From Stromatinia cepivora (lineage: Eukaryota > Ascomycota > Leotiomycetes > Helotiales > Sclerotiniaceae): 64,000 nucleotides of DNA. The stretch is from the NCBI GenBank assembly GCA_014898415.1, contig RCTD01000002.1, positions 2,480,001-2,544,000 of the forward strand. Reading direction: 5' to 3'. The position numbers and the translations under genes were made by a program. Position 1 is the stretch's first letter; each line of letters begins with the position of its first letter. The notes under the pieces were generated by a model, which was given only the letters and a program-made list of their open reading frames with translations, was not told where the DNA came from and searched no databases. Below, piece by piece: positions 37,344 to 54,243 of this stretch.

Positions 37344-37653
37344 GCTCCTGGAAAGAGATCTGCTGAAGAGTCTATAGAGGAAGCTTGCGAAAAGGGGTTC
37401 GAGTACGTTTCTACCATATTCCACGGTTTCTTCTCTTCCTCCCAGATGGGCGAATATGAGGCTATGCTCCTTCCCCTGTTGGCGGGAATTATAAGTCGAA
37501 TAGGTTATGGAAATTTTCGAAGTGTTAGTAGAGTTGGTTGAAAAAAATATGGTAACTGTCCAGAGTGAGGAGGCAGTCAAAAATCTACTTCAGGGACTTA
37601 AGGGTCAGGTCACAAGTGTTGCTGCGGCCAAGCAACGTCTCGGAGTTGCTTAG
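37344..37653 (+). pseudogene. Coding-like 3' remainder of the collagen-like gene
   Basis: Directly after the TAA at 37341-37343 the same frame continues with good coding character: APGKRSAEESIEEACEKGFE, then a segment up to AGIISRIG, ending in a stop at 37539-37541. From 37504 the +1 frame is open to TAG at 37651-37653 and contains MEIFEVLVELVEKNMV and KNLLQGLKGQVTSVAAAKQR. The switch falls at GAATAG, which is a usable splice acceptor. A weak phase-matched donor (GTTTCT at about 37407) would join the frames. The first segment supplies a fourth cysteine. Either the real gene runs to 37653 with extra introns that also remove the TAA, or the 3' part has been lost by a stop and a shift. Confidence 0.5.
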
Positions 37654-41628
<3,975 letters not shown>

Positions 41629-42053
41629 TGATGAGTAATTCTATCAAAAAGAAATGGAGGGATGGGTATTTGGAGCGTTGGTGGCGCAGTTTTGCGATGA
41701 GATTTCAAAAATTTCATTCACTTGATTGCGATGTTGATTAGGTATACAGTAATAGCTATTAGATCATCAAAAAAATTGTTCAAATGTGGTATTGGAATAA
41801 GTGACTTTTTAATCTTGATGTGCAAGAAATATTCAAAATCTAATCAGCCTTGTTGATCCCCACGATTTGCTCCGCCAGGCACGAACTTTCTTTTCTAAGG
41901 CCGCCAGCCTTGTCTAAAAAGAGACTAGCTTTGCTAACCGAAAGTTCTCCCACACATCCAGAATTGAAGAATTTCTGTGAATTAAAGTCTTGATCTTGAT
42001 AGAATCAATCGTCGACACCATTCCCACCAAACCGATTCCATTTCACAGTCACC
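41629..42053. promoter_or_regulatory. Intergenic region, SEC23 3' end and RPL12 promoter
   Basis: This 425 bp holds the SEC23 3' end and the RPL12 promoter and leader. Pyrimidine-rich stretches (for example TTTCTTTTCT near 41.89 kb) and the CAGTCACCATG start context fit a strongly expressed ribosomal protein gene. No specific factor site is certain. Confidence 0.5.
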
Positions 42054-42846
<793 letters not shown>

Positions 42847-45006
42847 ATCAAAATTTACTTCGTTATTCGCAATGTTTCACGGGCTACATACTTCACAATA
42901 GGCTGGGGGAGCAATGTCAATGATTCAACAAACCAATCTGCTATCTCATACATGGTGATTCCTCGATTTACAGTTAACTTACGCGTGAATTGATGTGAAT
43001 GTCCCAATATATGAGAATGCCCAAGACTAAACAGGAGAGCGACCGAGAATCCGTGTATTCTCGAGTGGGATGCGTCAAAACTGGCACTAGCCGGCAGTAT
43101 TTGTCAAACGCCCTGGCAAATAACCTCCACCTCCTACAAAAACGATACCGGCAATACTTGTCAACCCTCGGTCCAGTAATTCCTCTCCTTTGGGTCATGA
43201 TTCGATCTGTAATATCAGCATAATCTCAAAACACAGAGGAATGGCCGAGCTAGTTATATATCCTTCTTCCGAAGTGGTTGTAATGGTCCATAAAATCCTG
43301 ATTAACAATGGACTGATTTGTCCGGCTATTCAAAAGTTCGCCTTCAGTTTGTGACTGTACACTCATCTCTACAGATAAGTAGTTATACCATTCGGAGTGC
43401 ATATACCCATTGGGTTGCATAGCCATCTCATTGGTCTGTGCAGTGGTGATCACAACAGGGGCAGTGCATTAATGCTCGATGATGGGTGGAGGTGGGATGG
43501 CATTCTACGGCTCCGAGGTGCCATGATTTTTTATTTTGGCCGAGTAGGGTAGTTGAATCTTTTGAATTGTGATATTAATAAGTAGATTGAACAATCTGTT
43601 CCAGTTTCTTTTGATATGACAGACACGATTCAGAAATAGAATTCGGTGAAGGGAGGAATTCGACTGTAGATTTTAGATTTTAGATTTTAGATTTTAATAT
43701 GAAAGCTTTTCATATCATAAGGATATCATTCTTTGTACTCCGTATTAGATATATTTCGTACATTGGTAAGGTTATTGAAGAATTCGTATGTTATGCTTAC
43801 TCCTGCTGACGCGCGAAGAAAGATTGAAGGGTTTTCTTGGTGTGAGTGGGTAGTAGTTGGTAGTGGTACCAAAACTGTAGCTGAGAGGCGCTTCGAGGCT
43901 TGCTTCTCTATTATGATTGGATCAATCCCTTGATAGTATTCCTTGTCCTTTACCTGTGCTTTGCCTTCTTTTTTTCCCATTTCTTGCAGGATTGGATTGG
44001 ATCCGACTCAACTCAACTCAACATGATTCAAATGTCTTGTCTCTTCTATCCGTGTAATATTATTATTTATTACTCTTACGGTCTTCAATATTCACGGTTT
44101 TAATACCTACATCCTACGTTTTAAACCATCTAATACAGTTACATACTTACGTTTTGCCTGCAGTTGCAAGTTCTCTTTCGTAACCTTCTGCATTTCTGCA
44201 TTTCTGCATTTCTGTATCTCTGTATCTCTGCAACTCTACTCACTCTACAGCTTTAATTCGCACCAAAACCCATCCACCCATCCACCCATCCACCCATCCA
44301 CCCATCCACCCATCCAAAATCAACATACCCAACCGATCTACGATTACATCTTCAGAAATTCCTGAAACCAAAAATAAAAAAAATAAAAAAAAAGACGGGC
44401 AAAAATGAGTTCATTATAGATATCTCCTCAAAGGATCATTTCTTTTCAACTATCAGACATTCTTTATTAATAATCTCGCTTTTTACACCAGTTTTTGCTC
44501 TGACCTTTGCCTATCGCTTCACTACCTTTCCGTCAAATTTCCCCAATATCCATATTCATTTTAAAAAAAGAAAAAGCTTTGGTTCCGATAAGCCTTGGAA
44601 ACGCATCAGCATCATTTATATTGCACACTGCACACTGCACACCTGCACACCTGCACCACTTTCACCCACTACGCACGCAGGAGAGCTCCACTTCGGCCGT
44701 TTCGCAGGGCCCTCAGAGCTTCTCATCAATAAAATTTAGATACTATCTCCCGTACTTGGATATTTCGAGGAAAGGCTCCTAAAAGAACACTGGTACTGTC
44801 GCGCCGTCGAGACAACTTACAGCCCTCGGGCTACTGCATATTACAAGCAGAAATGAGCAAAAGAGAAACAGTCCCCCTCCTTCGTGCAGGCATTGGCACA
44901 CCTTGATTTTAATGAATCAACGATCAGCTCCATTTTATGACCCAATTTTTTGCAATATATACCCATTTACTATTTCCGAAGTACTAAAACTGCAAAGTAA
45001 TGAAAT
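42847..45006. other. Intergenic region before the OGT-like gene
   Basis: This 2.2 kb has no supported gene. It contains a TAGATTT run (43667-43697), a TACTCCGTA 9-mer (43736-43744), a 9 bp TTTCTGCAT-type run (44186-44232) and an 8 bp CATCCACC array (44270-44316). The last 0.7 kb before the ATG is pyrimidine-rich and may be a long leader; an open stretch at 44507-44782 there has no domain. Confidence 0.55.
44186..44316. repeat. Two short tandem arrays in the OGT-like leader/promoter
   Basis: A 9 bp pattern (TTTCTGCAT, drifting to CTCTGTAT) covers 44186-44232. After a short gap, about six copies of CATCCACC cover 44270-44316. Both are pyrimidine-rich on the plus strand and lie about 0.7-0.8 kb upstream of the start codon at 45007. 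Confidence 0.75.
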
Positions 45007-48000
45007 ATGAATCCTCAAGTTGCTCGACATTATCCTTCGCAGGAGTTGGGCGCGACGCCGGGATATGGAAATCCTTCATTCGAATCTTCCGCTCAAAGTG
45101 GAAGAGTAGATCGACCCGCGCCCCTACCATATCGAAACTCTAGAAATCTCAGCTCCTCATCCACGCTTTCCCCTCTTCATCGCGCATACCCAGTCGATAA
45201 CAATGAATATCAGAGACCTATGGCACTTGGTCGCAGTTTTTCAGATCAAGACTTTGGTGGAGAGCACATGCTGAGGCGGAAAACACCAAATGGTACACTA
45301 GCCGCGGGGTATGATGGAACTCCTGTGCAGTGGTCTAGCAAAGCACCTGCTTTGAAGCACGTTGTACTTGAGGCCCCGGGACTTTCTACATTTCCAGATG
45401 GGTTGAATGGTATGGCGGGTACTGGGTGGAACTTCAATAATTTCAATAATCTTGATCAGCGAGTAAATAATTCATCGACGCAGAATTGGACAACGTTTAC
45501 CTCTCTTCAGAATAATTTTTATAATTCCCCGGGTTATGTATCGCCTATGCACCAAATCCCCTCTTACTTCTCGCCAACTGGATTCTCTGTTCCAACTGCG
45601 CGACAGCCAGCTTACCAGCCTGGCCCTGGTCCTACTGCATCAAATGATGGAGGCTTATACGGACCGTATTGGCCGGATGGAAGTTATACCCCCTATCGAC
45701 CAGCGGCCTACAGAGACCACACGTATGGAGGACATGGCTTTCAACATGTAAAGCATGAATCGGAATACTTTGGAGGGGCGCAACCTTTAAGGCAATCTGA
45801 ATTCAATAATATCAACCCGCCATTTCACAGGGATCCATCATTCATGCGGGTGGATGATTACTCACAATCATATGATTCTATGCCACAAAACTTATATCAA
45901 ATTGGTGGCAGCAACAATGCAATTTTCTCTGACCCTTCGGGTATTCCCGTCCAACCGCTGAGTAGGGCTGGAAATGCCCAATTCAAGGAAAAGACTCTTT
46001 CCTGGGCGCACACTATCTATGTAGATCTGTTGGCTCATCTACATCAAACGAAGAAGGAGAATCGACAAAATCGACTATCACATGGCTCTAAGTCTTACAC
46101 CAAAAGTGTCATATATCCCAAACCACCGAGGCAGCCTAGCTCTAGTTTTTCTTCACCAGGAAATTCTCAAAATGGTACACCTTCGAGAATTCACCGTCCA
46201 AGTTTCAGCCACCGTACTTCTTATGGTTTCACGGACTCGTCGGAAGGGAGGTACTCGCGGTCTATGAATCAAGTGATGGGAGCCCCACATTACGTGCCTC
46301 CTTCTCAATCCTCACAGCATAGCACAGCATTTCCCCTATCTAACGCTCAAGAAGCGCTGGATCTTCTTACGAGTCTTTGCGAGGAAAGTCACTGGACCTG
46401 GGTGGATGGTATGTTATTGGGAGGTTGTCTTGCTTATGGATTAGAGGATTACAATAGAGCGCGAGACTGGTACGAGAAAATCATAGTTATAGATCCAAGG
46501 TATGTTGTATGTTGCCATTACTAGGACGTATTAGCTAACTTTGATGCTAGACATGTGGAAGCGATTTCAAATCTGGCGGCTACCCTTCTGTGCTTACAGA
46601 GACGTGATGAAGCAGAGGCAAATTGGCGAAAATCTGTTAATCTTCGTCCTAATTACTTCGAGGCCGTTGAGCATCTTATTGGTCTTCTTTGTGGTGATCA
46701 TCGAGGCAAAGAAGCGGTTGCGATCATTGAGTTTGTGGAACGCTCTCTACGGATTCCTAAATCGGATGATCACTATGATCATTACAGCGAGACATCGAGT
46801 AGTACCGATCGAGAATTTCATGATTTCGCGAGCTCAGCATCCGATACAATCGCCGACTATGACGACAGGGACACTACTTCGACATTTAGTGATAGGCTTG
46901 AAGGTGGTTCTGATAAAGTTGGGTTTGGCTCAAGCGGATTTGCAATACCTGGATCTGAGAACGGCCGAATATTAGCTCTCATACATGCTAAGGGCAATAT
47001 GTTATACGCTCTCGGCGATGTTAGTGCGGCATCTAAAGCTTTCGAGGATGCAGTCGTCATAAGTACAGGAAAGGGGGTAGGCGGAATACAAGGACTTATT
47101 CGCAGGATCATCCATAGTTTATCCATCAACTGTTTTCCTGGAATGCGCACCGAGCCAGCCTCTTTCCATGCCTCGACATCAAATCCACTACCCCTACTCT
47201 TACCCCCCGATAAAGCTTTAGAGACTAAATCCTTGGTATTTGCCGGCCGAGACGGTGAGCTTCCTGGTCTTCGATATGTTCCTCAAGGCTTGGCTCAAAA
47301 AGCTGCCATATCTACTACCAGTAATTCTCTGTTGTCTTTAGCCAAGATCTTTCAGGATGCTATGTCCAACAGTACATCTCATCGGATTTCAAGGATGCCT
47401 GCAGGCGTAGGAGATATTCTCGCATTGTATTATCTGTCTTTATCCCTGCAACCAAGCCCATCAACGGCTAATAACGTTGGTATTCTTCTGGCAAGCGTAC
47501 AACAACCGGCTGCTCATCGACCAATTCCGTCTCGAGATCCCACGAGTCTTACTGCGATACCTGGAGTCATCCCTGGCAGTGGTGTTGCTCTAGCACTTGC
47601 TTATTATAATTATGGACTGCTATTAGATTCAAGGCATGCACATCTCTACACCAATTTAGGAAGTTTACTCAAAGATATTGGCCAGCTTTCTGCCGCGATC
47701 AAGATGTACGAGAAAGCAGTACACTGCGATGGAACATTTGACATTGCTTTAGCGAATTTAGCAAACGCTGTCAAAGATCAAGGGCGTACAAGCGATGCAA
47801 TAGAGTACTATAAAAGAGCTGTGAAAGCAAGCCCGGATTTTGCGGAAGCAGTTTGTGGTCTCTCGAATGCTTTGAATTCGGTCTGTGATTGGAAAGGACG
47901 AGGAGGGGTTATTCTAGATGGTGGTAAACGAGATCGATGGCATGTAGATGATGATGGAATGATATCAGAAGCAAATCTGAACAAACATGGAGGAGGACTA

Positions 48001-49902
48001 ATGAAACGAGTTGTTGATATTGTTGCCAAGCAATTAAAGGAAGGGTCAACATGGGGTCGAGGAACTTTACAGGGTCAAGCATTTTTCCATTTCCTTCGGC
48101 AACTCGAAGCTGCTGATTGCGGTGGTGAGTGGCCAAAGGAGAAGAGAGAGGGTATTCAGACTGCTCTTGGTGCCTGGGCTGGACGTCACTGGGAAGGAGC
48201 TCGAATTGTACGCTTGGTTGAACGTGCCACAAAACGGGCCACTCATCGATGGTATCAAGACAGGCATGTCAAGAAGAAAGAATATTCTCCTAGCTTTTAT
48301 CCTCGCCCTCAATTCCCAAGCAGCCTTTCGATACCATCGGCACCTACCGTTTTACCTTTCCATACTTTCACTTGCCCGCTATCTGCAAAAGATATACGCC
48401 TGATCTCTCAACGAAACGCCCTTAGGATATCTTGTTCTACGCTGCGATCTCCTTGGATGCAGGGATCAGTATTTCCACCTCCTTCTCCTCCAAGACCTCA
48501 TCTCAATATTGGATATGTTTCTTCTGATTTCAATAATCATCCATTGGCACATTTGTAAGTGTTTTCTGTTTCTCTTTAAAATTACCATGCTCATAACTTT
48601 ATAGGATGCAATCTGTTTTTGGATTCCACAATCCTTCGCGAGCAAAAGCGTTTTGCTATGCCACAACCGCAAGCGATAACTCTATTCATAGACAACAAAT
48701 CGAACGCGAGGCTCCAGTCTTTCGTGATGTCAGTTCATGGTCTGCTGATCGTTTAGTGAACCAAATCGTTCAGGATGATATTCATATTCTAGTGAATCTC
48801 AATGGATATACTCGAGGTGCTCGTAATGAAGTATTTGCTGCTCGTCCAGCTCCTATTCAAATGTCCTTTATGGGCTTTGCTGGAACTCTAGGAGCTGAGT
48901 GGTGCGATTATCTTTTGGCTGATGAGACGGCTATTCCACCTGAGACATTACGACCTTGGAGACGAAATCTAGACCTAGAAGATCAATTGGAGGATGAACA
49001 ATCTATCGATGAGGATCGTTGGGTATATTCTGAGAACATTATATTTTGTAGGGATACATTCTTTTGTTGTGATCATGCTCAATCGGAACCACGGGATCAA
49101 CAAGCATCATGGAAAGAAGAACAAACTACTAGATGGAAGATGAGAAAGCAATTGTTTCCTAGTTTATCTGATGATGCTATTATCCTTGGGAATTTCAATC
49201 AACTTTATAAGGTATGTCTGATAGTTTTTGATATTTCCTCCTGGCTCCTATACTTACTATCTTTAGATTGAACCGACTACTTTCCGTACTTGGTTGAGAA
49301 TTTTAGATAAAGTTCCGAGAGCTATTCTTTGGCTTTTGCGCTTCCCCGATCTAGGCGAAAATAATCTAAAAGCCACAGCACGAGATTGGGCAGGAGAAAG
49401 TGTTGCATCACGAATTTGGTTCACAGATGTCGCACCCAAACATCAACATATTTCCCGAGCACGAGTTTGCGATCTCTTTTTGGATACTCCCGAATGTAAT
49501 GCCCATACAACAGCCGCAGATGTTCTTTGGTCCAGTACACCTCTCCTTACATTGCCACGGTACAAATACAAAATGTGTTCTCGCATGGCAGCATCGATTC
49601 TGAAAGGGGCCTTACCCAGAAGTGAAGAAGGAAAAAGAGCGGCTTCGGAACTTATTGCCAAAGATGAAGAACAATATGAAGAATTCGCAATAAGACTCGC
49701 GAAAAACTTTCACTATGATACGAGTATGGGATATGGTATAGGGAGAGGAAGATTAGGTGATCTAAGGAGATTACTTTATGAAAATAGATATGATTGTGCA
49801 CTTTTTGATACAAGGAGGTGGGTGAGGGATTTGGAGGAGGCGTATGAGGTTGCTTGGGAAAGGTGGGTGGATGGGGAAGGAGGTGATATATATATTCGTT
49901 AG
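45007..49902 (+). CDS. TPR / GT41 O-GlcNAc-transferase-like protein
   Basis: A 1579-aa protein from four exons: 45007-46499, 46551-48554, 48605-49211 and 49267-49902. The introns are 51, 50 and 55 nt and keep frame. Residues 1-430 are Ser/Pro/Tyr-rich and probably disordered. TPR-like helices lie at about 445-560 and 840-960 (for example AHLYTNLGSLLKDIGQLSAA). The GT41 catalytic region starts near 1150 with NIGYVSSDFNNHPLAHLMQS. It continues with ILVNLNGYTRGARNEVFAAR, NFNQLYKIEP (whose Lys corresponds to Lys842 of human OGT) and FLDTPECNAHTTAADVLWSS. Human OGT transfers GlcNAc from UDP-GlcNAc to Ser/Thr of nuclear and cytosolic proteins; the same activity is likely here, though the fungal donor sugar is not proven. 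The two catalytic lobes are joined by an intervening domain much shorter than in animals. Confidence 0.9.
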
Positions 49903-51259
49903 CATTTGTTGGGTTAGGGGGTGGGAAGAGGATAAGAGGGGCAAAGGAGAAGATATTCAGGGGGGGGGGGGGGGGTTATAAGTGGGGTTTGCAGTGATAT
50001 AAGAATACAGCGGTGGGCTAGCGGTAGCTCAGGCGTTCATTATTCGTTTCAGCGATTGATGTATGGAGTCATTCTGGATGGTATTTTTGGATATGATTGA
50101 ACATCATTTTGAATGGCGATTGCGGTTTTCGGCGGGTCATGGTATGGTTGGATATCTTTTCATAGATATGGAATGGATGGATTTTGGGATATGCTCGGGG
50201 AATATACTTAAGGGATTCACTAGGGATATACATGGGGGATGGATATACTAGGCTTATAGGGAAAAGAAAATGTGGGTTCTCATGTTGGGGCGTTTTTTTT
50301 GTTTTGATATCTCTTTTTCTTCTTGATATCTTTTAAAGGGAAGGGGTTGGGGATGGGATGGGATGGGATGGGATGGGGGAATGGTAGGTGGGTAGGTTGA
50401 TGGGGAGGAATACGTGTTGAGGGGAAGTAAATCGCAAGTTATAAATGGGATGGGGATAGGAATGGGGATGGGGATATATCTCTATAGCTTTAGGATTTGG
50501 GAAGTTTGATGAATAGACTATAGTGTTTTTTATCCTGAGATTTAAGATGATACCTTCGTTTTCCTTAAGACCCATTTCATGTCCTAAAATATACATTACA
50601 TGTATGCATGTAGATAGAGGTCTGAAAATCTCATCTGCATAGATATATATACGCTCTTGAATTATATACATCTGGCTCTTGAACTCTCCATCTATCCATC
50701 ATCCACCCCTCACTATACACCACCCCTCATCATACAACTCCTCTTCCTTCACCCTTCCTCTTTCATCTTAATCTTTGTATGAAGACCCAAGGGAGGTATG
50801 TATGAGATGATGGATATATTTGGGAAGGAGGATGGAGGATGGAGGATGGAAGGGGATGTGTGGTATGCTGTGTATGGTATACGGTTTTAGATTTTAGGAA
50901 TGGGGATGGATATGACATGGAATGGAATGGGATGGGGGTGTGGGTGGGGTTAAAGATGGGATACTGGTAGCTTCTGGCATCGGCGGTGATATTTGATACC
51001 TAGAGATGGGAGGTGCTGGAAAGGATGTAGCTGAATGCTATATCGAAGTCAAATGTGGAAGCACAATCGCATACACACAATCAATCATATCAAAACAATA
51101 AAGTATCATAAATCCATGAACTCCATTTAAAACCCCAAACAAATTGGTATATCAGTATGACACAAAAAGCTTTTGATATTCATTCATAAAGCCTATCTAT
51201 TGCGCCTCCCATTTTTATAACCCTCAAAAGAGATCCCATCATTACAATGCATGAATAAT
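49903..51259. other. Convergent intergenic region, OGT-like / RPS7, G-rich
   Basis: This 1.36 kb lies between converging stop codons. The plus strand is rich in G: a run of 16 G at 49960-49975, a series of seven G-tracts at 50343-50379, and GGAT-type repeats near 50820-50860. No gene is supported. The 3' ends of both genes must lie here. Confidence 0.6.
50343..50379 (+). other. G-quadruplex candidate
   Basis: Seven tracts of three to five G are separated by TT or AT only: GGGG TT GGGG AT, then four GGG AT, then GGGGG. Four tracts with loops of this length are enough for a stable quadruplex. If the OGT-like transcript reaches this point, 440 nt past its stop, the structure would also be present in RNA. 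Confidence 0.7.
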
Positions 51260-52364
51260 TTAGTATTCAGCAGAGCTTCCTTGTGGGAACTCAAAGACGA
51301 CACCACGACCAGTCAACTTCTTGTAAACGTCAGAGTAGGTATCAAGTCTGTGGTCAACACCTCCCTTCTCCTTCTCATCAAGGATGACCTTCAAGACCTT
51401 GCTTCCATCTTCCTTGGTACGGAGACGCTTTCCGACAATCTCAACTGGGTAAACGAGATCGGTAAGGATAGCATCGTGAACAGCAGTCAAAGTTCTGGAA
51501 CGAGGACGCTTTTGAGTGAGGGAGGTTCGGGATCTGTTGGATCTCTTTGGGCGAGGAAGGATACGACGAGCAGCGAGGATCAAGACGTGACGGTCAGAGA
51601 ACTTCTTCTCAAGCTCACGGGTAAGACTATTTATTCATTAGTATACCGTAAAGAATCATGAATGAACAAAATACATACCGTTGTTGAACCTTGTGGAAAG
51701 CTTGAAGGGAAGGAACGGGGACAAAGATGGCAATAGCCTTCTTGCCGTGGCCAACTTCAATCTAAAAATTTCGATCAAAGTCAGCATGCGATCTCCAGTC
51801 TAAATTGACATGGTCCGCAGCCCGTTCGATTCCACCATCAACACCGACATCCTTAACTCTCAATTTTGTATAATGTATCTTCATCAATTTCATTTCATCT
51901 TTTTCCCAATTGACAAAAGAATATCATTTTCCATCGTGTGTTTATATTTCGAAACTTTCGACGAAAAAGTGATACCAATATCCAATGTTTGATTGATGAA
52001 ATGTCGTCTAGTATACGGTATACGAAATGAAATTCGAAATGTCGGTGTTAATCGTAAAAATATCGAATGTTGATAAAAGCTGCATTCCAATTCTAGATTT
52101 GCGCAGGATTCATTTGCTTCCGCATGTTTGATTATTCTCAAACAAGAGCAAGAGACAGAAGAATCATCTGCAGTTAATCATCACAACTCAAAAAAAAAGT
52201 AAACTAACCTCCTTAGCAGAAGAGAATTGAAGAGGTCTCAAAGCAGCCTTCAAATCTGGAGTGTTGGACTCGAGATCGAAAAGAGCACCAGCAATGCTGG
52301 TCTCGAGCTCAGATGGACTGGCACGGGAAGGGCTGGTGGCCACGATCTTGTTGAGGGCAGACAT
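51260..52364 (-). CDS. rps7: 40S ribosomal protein S7 (eS7)
   Basis: A 201-aa protein from three exons: 52364-52209, 51761-51679 and 51626-51260. The introns are 447 nt (GTTAGT..TTAG) and 52 nt (GTATGT..ATAG). The product begins [20 protein letters not shown], continues with [20 protein letters not shown] and [20 protein letters not shown], and ends [13 protein letters not shown]. These are eS7 family blocks. eS7 is a small-subunit protein of the platform and body region and helps pre-rRNA processing. The frame stays open 35 codons above the chosen ATG, with another possible start, but that part is not conserved in eS7. The first intron is about eight times longer than most others in this window. 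Confidence 0.95.
51762..52208 (-). other. Long first intron of RPS7
   Basis: The 447 nt intron is AT-leaning with no conserved protein frame. On the transcribed strand it contains TGATGA (box C core) and, about 100 nt further, CTGA (box D core) shortly before the acceptor, so a snoRNA host role is conceivable. The terminal stem is weak and I do not call a snoRNA. Confidence 0.4.
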
Positions 52365-54243
52365 TTTTGCGATTGTCGATTGTCGTGATGGATGGGAATG
52401 AAGAGGAAAGTTTTTGGGGATTTTGATAGAAGGAAGTTTAGAAATTGTGCGGATTGTGAAGCGAGACACTAGTGAGTTTTGGGTTAGAGTGGGATCATGG
52501 ATGAGCCAATGAAATTTACTGGGTTATGTGAAGGAGAATGAAATGTGGGGTTGACTTTTTTATCCTATGCAGAGTTAAACCACACACCAAAGAACACCAA
52601 AATAAGTACCATTTAGCAAAATTGAATATCAAACATCAAATCAACAAGATATCATTTCGATATCAAAATTGAACTCATTTGAACTGTCATCTCCTATAAT
52701 GGTACCTTTCAAGTTACCAAAAGATCTCAAATCTTCCCGATGAGTTGATCTGTGGTTGAAAAATAAATCTAATTCTTAAATTTATTCGAGTACAGTTTCC
52801 TCCCAATGAAAATGGCAGAAATCAAAAACGCTCACTATGAAAAGTCATAGTAGCTCACCAGGAGCATCTACCTCCAATCACTACAAAATCATTTACATCC
52901 ATTAAATACTTTCCCTCCAACAAATATAACAATCTTTATTAATGGGGGCAAGCCCCCAAACCCCCATAGCTCGCTGCGCTCGAAGTCTTTTCATGTAATA
53001 ATTTGAAAATAAGATAAAATATCAACCATCAAACCCCCATAGTTCGCTGCGCTCCGAAGTATTCCTACATATCTAAATACGAGATGAGCTATCGAGAACA
53101 ATACCTCGAAAGAAAATTTCCAAATATAAAAGCTCTCCTCCATCCTCTTTTCTCCTCCACCTCCTCACCTCATCACAAGACTCACCCTCCTCACTCCTCA
53201 CCTCCTCACATCTCCACTTCTTCACTTCTTCACTTCACCTAACCATCTAATAAATCAATCAACTAATTATCCCCCCCTACACATACATAAATACCTACCC
53301 ATATAAAACAACCAATAAACCCAACAAAAAAATCTCCTTCCCTTTCCCCTTCCCCATTCCCCCTTCCCCACACTCTCTTCTTCCTTATCTCAATCCCCTA
53401 CTCACCCAATGCCCCATTCCCCCATCCACCCTCCCTCCCTCCTAACCTTCTCCTCCCCTACCGCCTCACACTATAAACCCCTACCCTCAACCCCCTTTCC
53501 CCCTTCCCCCTTCCAAAAAAAAAACCTCAGTCATCATAACAATAACAATAAAAATAACAATAGCCTTCAGACCAGAACCAGCAGAGCGTTAGGTATTTTA
53601 TTCACTCATATACATTACTTCATTCAGTTCAATCTTTCACAAGACACACACAATCCATGACCATAACACAATCCATAACACGAATTAAATCTATAAAATA
53701 CCTCCATCCATCCATCCTATCCATTGATCTGCAATCTAAGTTCTGTTGATTTAACATCTAAATATAAATAGCTAGGATCCTCCCGAAAACAAAAAAAAAA
53801 AAAAAAAAACAAAAGTCTAAACACCAAAAACAACCATAAACTTGTAATCTTAACAAATGCCCGCGCTTCTATTGCATCAAGTTCTTTCTTTGCTCGCTTT
53901 GCTAGAGTCTAGATCCATATCAATATTCATATCAAGACCAATGTCGATATCAATATCATAACCCATGTATGAAATGTATATGAACGCCTGCTTGTCAATT
54001 AAACCCCATTCCATTCCATTCCGTTTCAAGCAACCCAAATCCTAATGCCAGTCCATTACCAACCAACCAACCATCCGTCCATCCGTCCATTCACTCTCCT
54101 AGAATATCCATCTATTCAATTCCAACCCCAATCCCGAATATAGGTCCATCCATCCCCATCTCTCTAAAAATATCATCCCAAACCCCGACTCCCAAAAATC
54201 ACTCCTCAAAAAGACTCCTACATCAAAACCCCTCTCTCCACCC
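52365..54243. other. Intergenic region between RPS7 and the F-box/WD40 gene
   Basis: This 1.9 kb includes the RPS7 promoter and the 3' flank of the F-box gene. It holds a GC hairpin and a duplicated 30 bp motif (52943-53060), a long C- and T-rich stretch (about 53.1-53.55 kb), a run of about 20 A near 53790, and CCAT/CCGT repeats near 54.05 kb. I see no supported gene. Confidence 0.55.
52943..53060. repeat. GC hairpin with duplicated 30 bp motif
   Basis: TGGGGGC at 52943-52949 pairs with GCCCCCA at 52952-52958 around a two-base loop. The right arm runs into a motif, AAACCCCCATAGCTCGCTG then CGCTCGAAGT (52958 on), repeated at 53031-53060 with one substitution and one inserted base. Both copies stand out from AT-rich surroundings. 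The origin is unknown. Confidence 0.7.

Noticed and set aside
52365..52469. N-terminal extension of RPS7 by 35 codons
   Set aside because: The extension is not part of the eS7 family, and the ATG at 52364 gives the expected length.
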